Source: an uncultured Eubacteriales bacterium
GTDB taxonomy: Bacteria; Bacillota; Clostridia; Christensenellales; DTU072
Length of the DNA: 15,625 nucleotides
Assembly (NCBI GenBank): GCA_902766325.1
Contig: CACXDF010000268.1
Coordinates: 1 to 15,625, forward strand
Direction of reading: 5' to 3'
Positions 14,265 through 15,625 of this stretch are shown here, piece after piece; the stretch's first letter is position 1, and every line of letters starts with the position of its first letter. The notes under the pieces are model-generated. The model made no database searches. It was not told the origin of the DNA and saw only the letters and a program-made list of their open reading frames with translations. A program made the translations under genes and the position numbers.

Positions 14265-14618
14265 TCACTTTTCGTTGACCGTCACGGACCAATCGCCGAT
14301 TTTCAGGTCGACGCGCTCCTCCACGGCGTAAACGGCGACGGAATAAGTGCCCGCTTTAACGAACTTACCGTCTTTCAGATCGGTGTCTACGGCGTCGGTA
14401 ACGAATTTAAGATTCTTATCGATCTTGACTTTTTCGCCGTTTTTCAATACGGCGGTGATTACCGCGTCGGACGTGGAAAAAGTATCGCCGACGGCATAGG
14501 TCTTACTTTCGATCGAGTAAGAGTCGACGACCGCTTCTTTATCCTTGCAAGCGGCAAAGAGGCAAACAAAGCAGCACAAAATAAGTACTGTTGATGCAAT
14601 GGAAACAAACTTTTTCAT
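14265..14618 (-). CDS. Small lipoprotein with bacterial Ig-like (Big_3-like) domain
   Basis: This 117-residue secreted protein has a signal peptide (MKKFVSIAS, then a Leu/Cys/Val/Phe-rich core) ending in a lipobox-like LFAAC, with probable lipidated Cys near residue 24. The mature part looks like one bacterial Ig-like fold of the group 3/cell-surface type: SKTYAVGDTFSTSDAVITAV, NGEKVKIDKNLKFVTD, KAGTYSVAVYAVEE and a final strand WSVTVNEK. Such domains are structural or adhesive; no catalytic role is expected. I chose the ATG at 14618 over an in-frame ATG at 14648 because AAGGAG lies 4 nt upstream (14623-14628) and the longer form would put HRRR before the signal peptide and start inside a leader hairpin. 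It is the first gene of a probable operon with proS. Confidence 0.82.
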   Translation of the reverse strand: MKKFVSIASTVLILCCFVCLFAACKDKEAVVDSYSIESKTYAVGDTFSTSDAVITAVLKNGEKVKIDKNLKFVTDAVDTDLKDGKFVKAGTYSVAVYAVEERVDLKIGDWSVTVNEK

Positions 14619-14630
14619 AACTCTCCTTCT

Positions 14631-14648
14631 ATGCGGGGTTACCCGCAT
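14631..14648 (-). other. Small stem-loop in the leader of the Ig-like lipoprotein gene
   Basis: A perfect 7-bp stem (ATGCGGG / CCCGCAT) with a 4-nt loop lies between the predicted start site (about 14660) and the Shine-Dalgarno at 14623-14628. It has no T-tract on the minus strand, so it is not a terminator. It could stabilise the 5' end or modulate ribosome access. Confidence 0.5.
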
Positions 14649-14666
14649 TATATTTATCTATTTTAT

Positions 14667-14696
14667 ATTATATCTTAACGCGCATAAGGTTGTCAA
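14667..14696 (-). promoter_or_regulatory. Consensus sigma-A promoter of the lipoprotein-proS unit
   Basis: On the minus strand, -35 TTGACA lies at 14691-14696 and -10 TATAAT at 14667-14672. Both hexamers are perfect, with an 18-bp spacer. The predicted 5' leader is about 42 nt and includes a small hairpin. Confidence 0.85.
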
Positions 14697-14824
14697 GGGC
14701 AATTTAAAAAATGGACTTTCCGGGTCTGTTTTTTGCGTTTTTTAAATACGTTTCCGTATAAAAACAAGACTATGCGGAGACCTTTTCTTCAATGCCCGAA
14801 CACAAAAGCGAAACTCAAAAAAAC

Positions 14825-14853
14825 TTGATAATCGGATCGTAATGCGATATAAT
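14825..14853 (+). promoter_or_regulatory. Sigma-A promoter of the P1-family peptidase gene
   Basis: -35 TTGATA lies at 14825-14830 and a perfect -10 TATAAT at 14848-14853, with a 17-bp spacer. The predicted leader is about 14 nt and contains AGGTGG at 14861-14866. It diverges from the lipoprotein-proS promoter; I see no further gene in the roughly 130 bp between them. Confidence 0.85.
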
Positions 14854-14873
14854 GATTTCGAGGTGGATGCTAT

Positions 14874-15625
14874 ATGAACAGAATAAACGAATTACCCTTG
14901 GGCTTCTCGATCGGTCACGATAACGACGAACACACCGGCGTTACGGTAATAGTCTGCCAAGAAGGCGCGATCGGCGGCGTCGACGTGCGCGGCGGCGCGC
15001 CCGGCACGCATGAAACGGATTGCCTCCGCAGCGAAAAAATGATGCAGAGCGTCAATGCGGTCGCTCTTTGCGGCGGTTCGGCGTACGGAATGGGCGCCAT
15101 CGCGGGCGTTATGGAATGTCTGCGCGAAAAAGGGATCGGTTTTTCCATCGATAATAAGGTCGTTCCCATTGTTTGCGGAGCAGTCATTTACGACCTCAAC
15201 GACAAAGATTATCATTATCCCACGGCGCAGTCCGGCCATAAGGCCGCCGCTTCGGCGAAAAACGACGATCTGCGACAAGGTAAGATCGGCGTCGGCGCGG
15301 GCGCGACGGTAGGAAAAATACTCGGAATGTCCGGCGCCTGCCCTTCCGGCCTCGGCATAGCGAGCGTAAAAGTCGGCAACGCACTCGTCACCGCCGTTGT
15401 CTGCGTCAACGCTCTCGGCGACGTGGTCGATCCGCAGACGAATACCATCGTCGCCGGCGCAAAACTCGACGGAAAATTCATCGGAACGGAACGATTCATC
15501 CTGAATAACGCCTCGACCGAACCGAAGATAGGCACGAACACTACCATCGGCTGCATTCTGACGGACGCAAAGATAAACAAGGTACAAGCCAATAAGATCG
15601 CATCCGTCGCCCATAACGGTCTTGC
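14874..15625 (+). CDS. P1-family (DmpA-like) aminopeptidase, 3' end cut by window edge
   Basis: P1/S58 peptidases are self-cleaving N-terminal-nucleophile hydrolases that remove N-terminal residues from small peptides, amides or esters. The 250 residues visible (family about 310-380) include NELPLGFSIGHDND at the start, VDVRGGAPGTHETD, ALCGGSAYGMGA, KIGVGAGATVGKI, VVCVNALGDVVDP, and the self-cleavage region GTNTTIGCILTDAKINK. The nucleophile is probably one of the Thr pair at 223-224, followed by NKIASVAHNGLA at the window edge. The ATG at 14874 has AGGTGG 7 nt upstream and its own promoter. There is no signal peptide, so it is probably cytoplasmic. The substrate is unknown. The reading frame is open to the last base. 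Confidence 0.93.
   Translation, partial: MNRINELPLGFSIGHDNDEHTGVTVIVCQEGAIGGVDVRGGAPGTHETDCLRSEKMMQSVNAVALCGGSAYGMGAIAGVMECLREKGIGFSIDNKVVPIVCGAVIYDLNDKDYHYPTAQSGHKAAASAKNDDLRQGKIGVGAGATVGKILGMSGACPSGLGIASVKVGNALVTAVVCVNALGDVVDPQTNTIVAGAKLDGKFIGTERFILNNASTEPKIGTNTTIGCILTDAKINKVQANKIASVAHNGL

Noticed and set aside
14700..14820. Possible extra small gene or RNA between the divergent promoters
   Set aside because: No open frame with a ribosome-binding site, no strong hairpin and no tRNA-like fold was visible.
14892..15614. A 240-codon open frame on the minus strand at the right end
   Set aside because: Antisense to the P1-family peptidase, whose sense frame has a promoter, Shine-Dalgarno and family motifs.

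Overview
The window carries 14 protein-coding genes, 12 complete and 2 cut by the window edges. It has no RNA gene, CRISPR array or mobile element that I can recognise. The gene set suggests an uncultured member of the Bacillota (Clostridia-like). The clues are a condensed ylm-type division cluster, a PdaB-like spore-type polysaccharide deacetylase, consensus AGGAGG ribosome-binding sites, lipoproteins with Gram-positive-looking signal peptides, and TTGACA/TATAAT promoters. Base composition looks mid-range. The taxonomic call is inference.

Layout. (1) 1-2197, minus strand: yggS, sepF, lspA, rluD (rluD is cut by the left edge). The genes are tightly packed or overlapping and read as one operon from a promoter at 2204-2232. 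This order resembles the B. subtilis ylmE-sepF...lspA-ylyB neighbourhood with ylmG, ylmH, divIVA and ileS missing. (2) 2242-3656, minus: a PdaB-like deacetylase and a tandem-OB single-stranded DNA-binding protein, 11 bp apart. (3) 3817-5076, minus: a stand-alone purD homologue with altered active-site residues and a strong promoter of its own. (4) 5260-8757, minus: a large SARP/MalT-like transcriptional regulator with a degenerate NTPase region, followed 3 bp later by an RlmI-like methyltransferase and a hairpin terminator. (5) 8896-10644, plus: asd-dapB of the lysine/diaminopimelate pathway, divergent from the regulator and ended by a clear terminator. (6) 10758-14618, minus: small Ig-like lipoprotein, proS, large lipoprotein, probably one operon from a consensus promoter, ended by a hairpin facing the dapB terminator. 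(7) 14874 to the right edge, plus: a P1-family (DmpA-like) peptidase with its own promoter.

Most of this is housekeeping. The points that stand out are: two genes (yggS and the large regulator) whose promoters sit so close to the ATG that their transcripts should be leaderless, with identical geometry (17-bp spacer, 6 nt from the -10 to the ATG); a regulator that has lost both Walker motifs; a PurD homologue lacking the conserved Asn metal ligand; a SepF reduced to its core domain; and a two-OB-fold SSB without an acidic tail. I did not find a clearly new multi-gene defence or mobile system. No database search was possible, so novelty is judged only against recalled family features.
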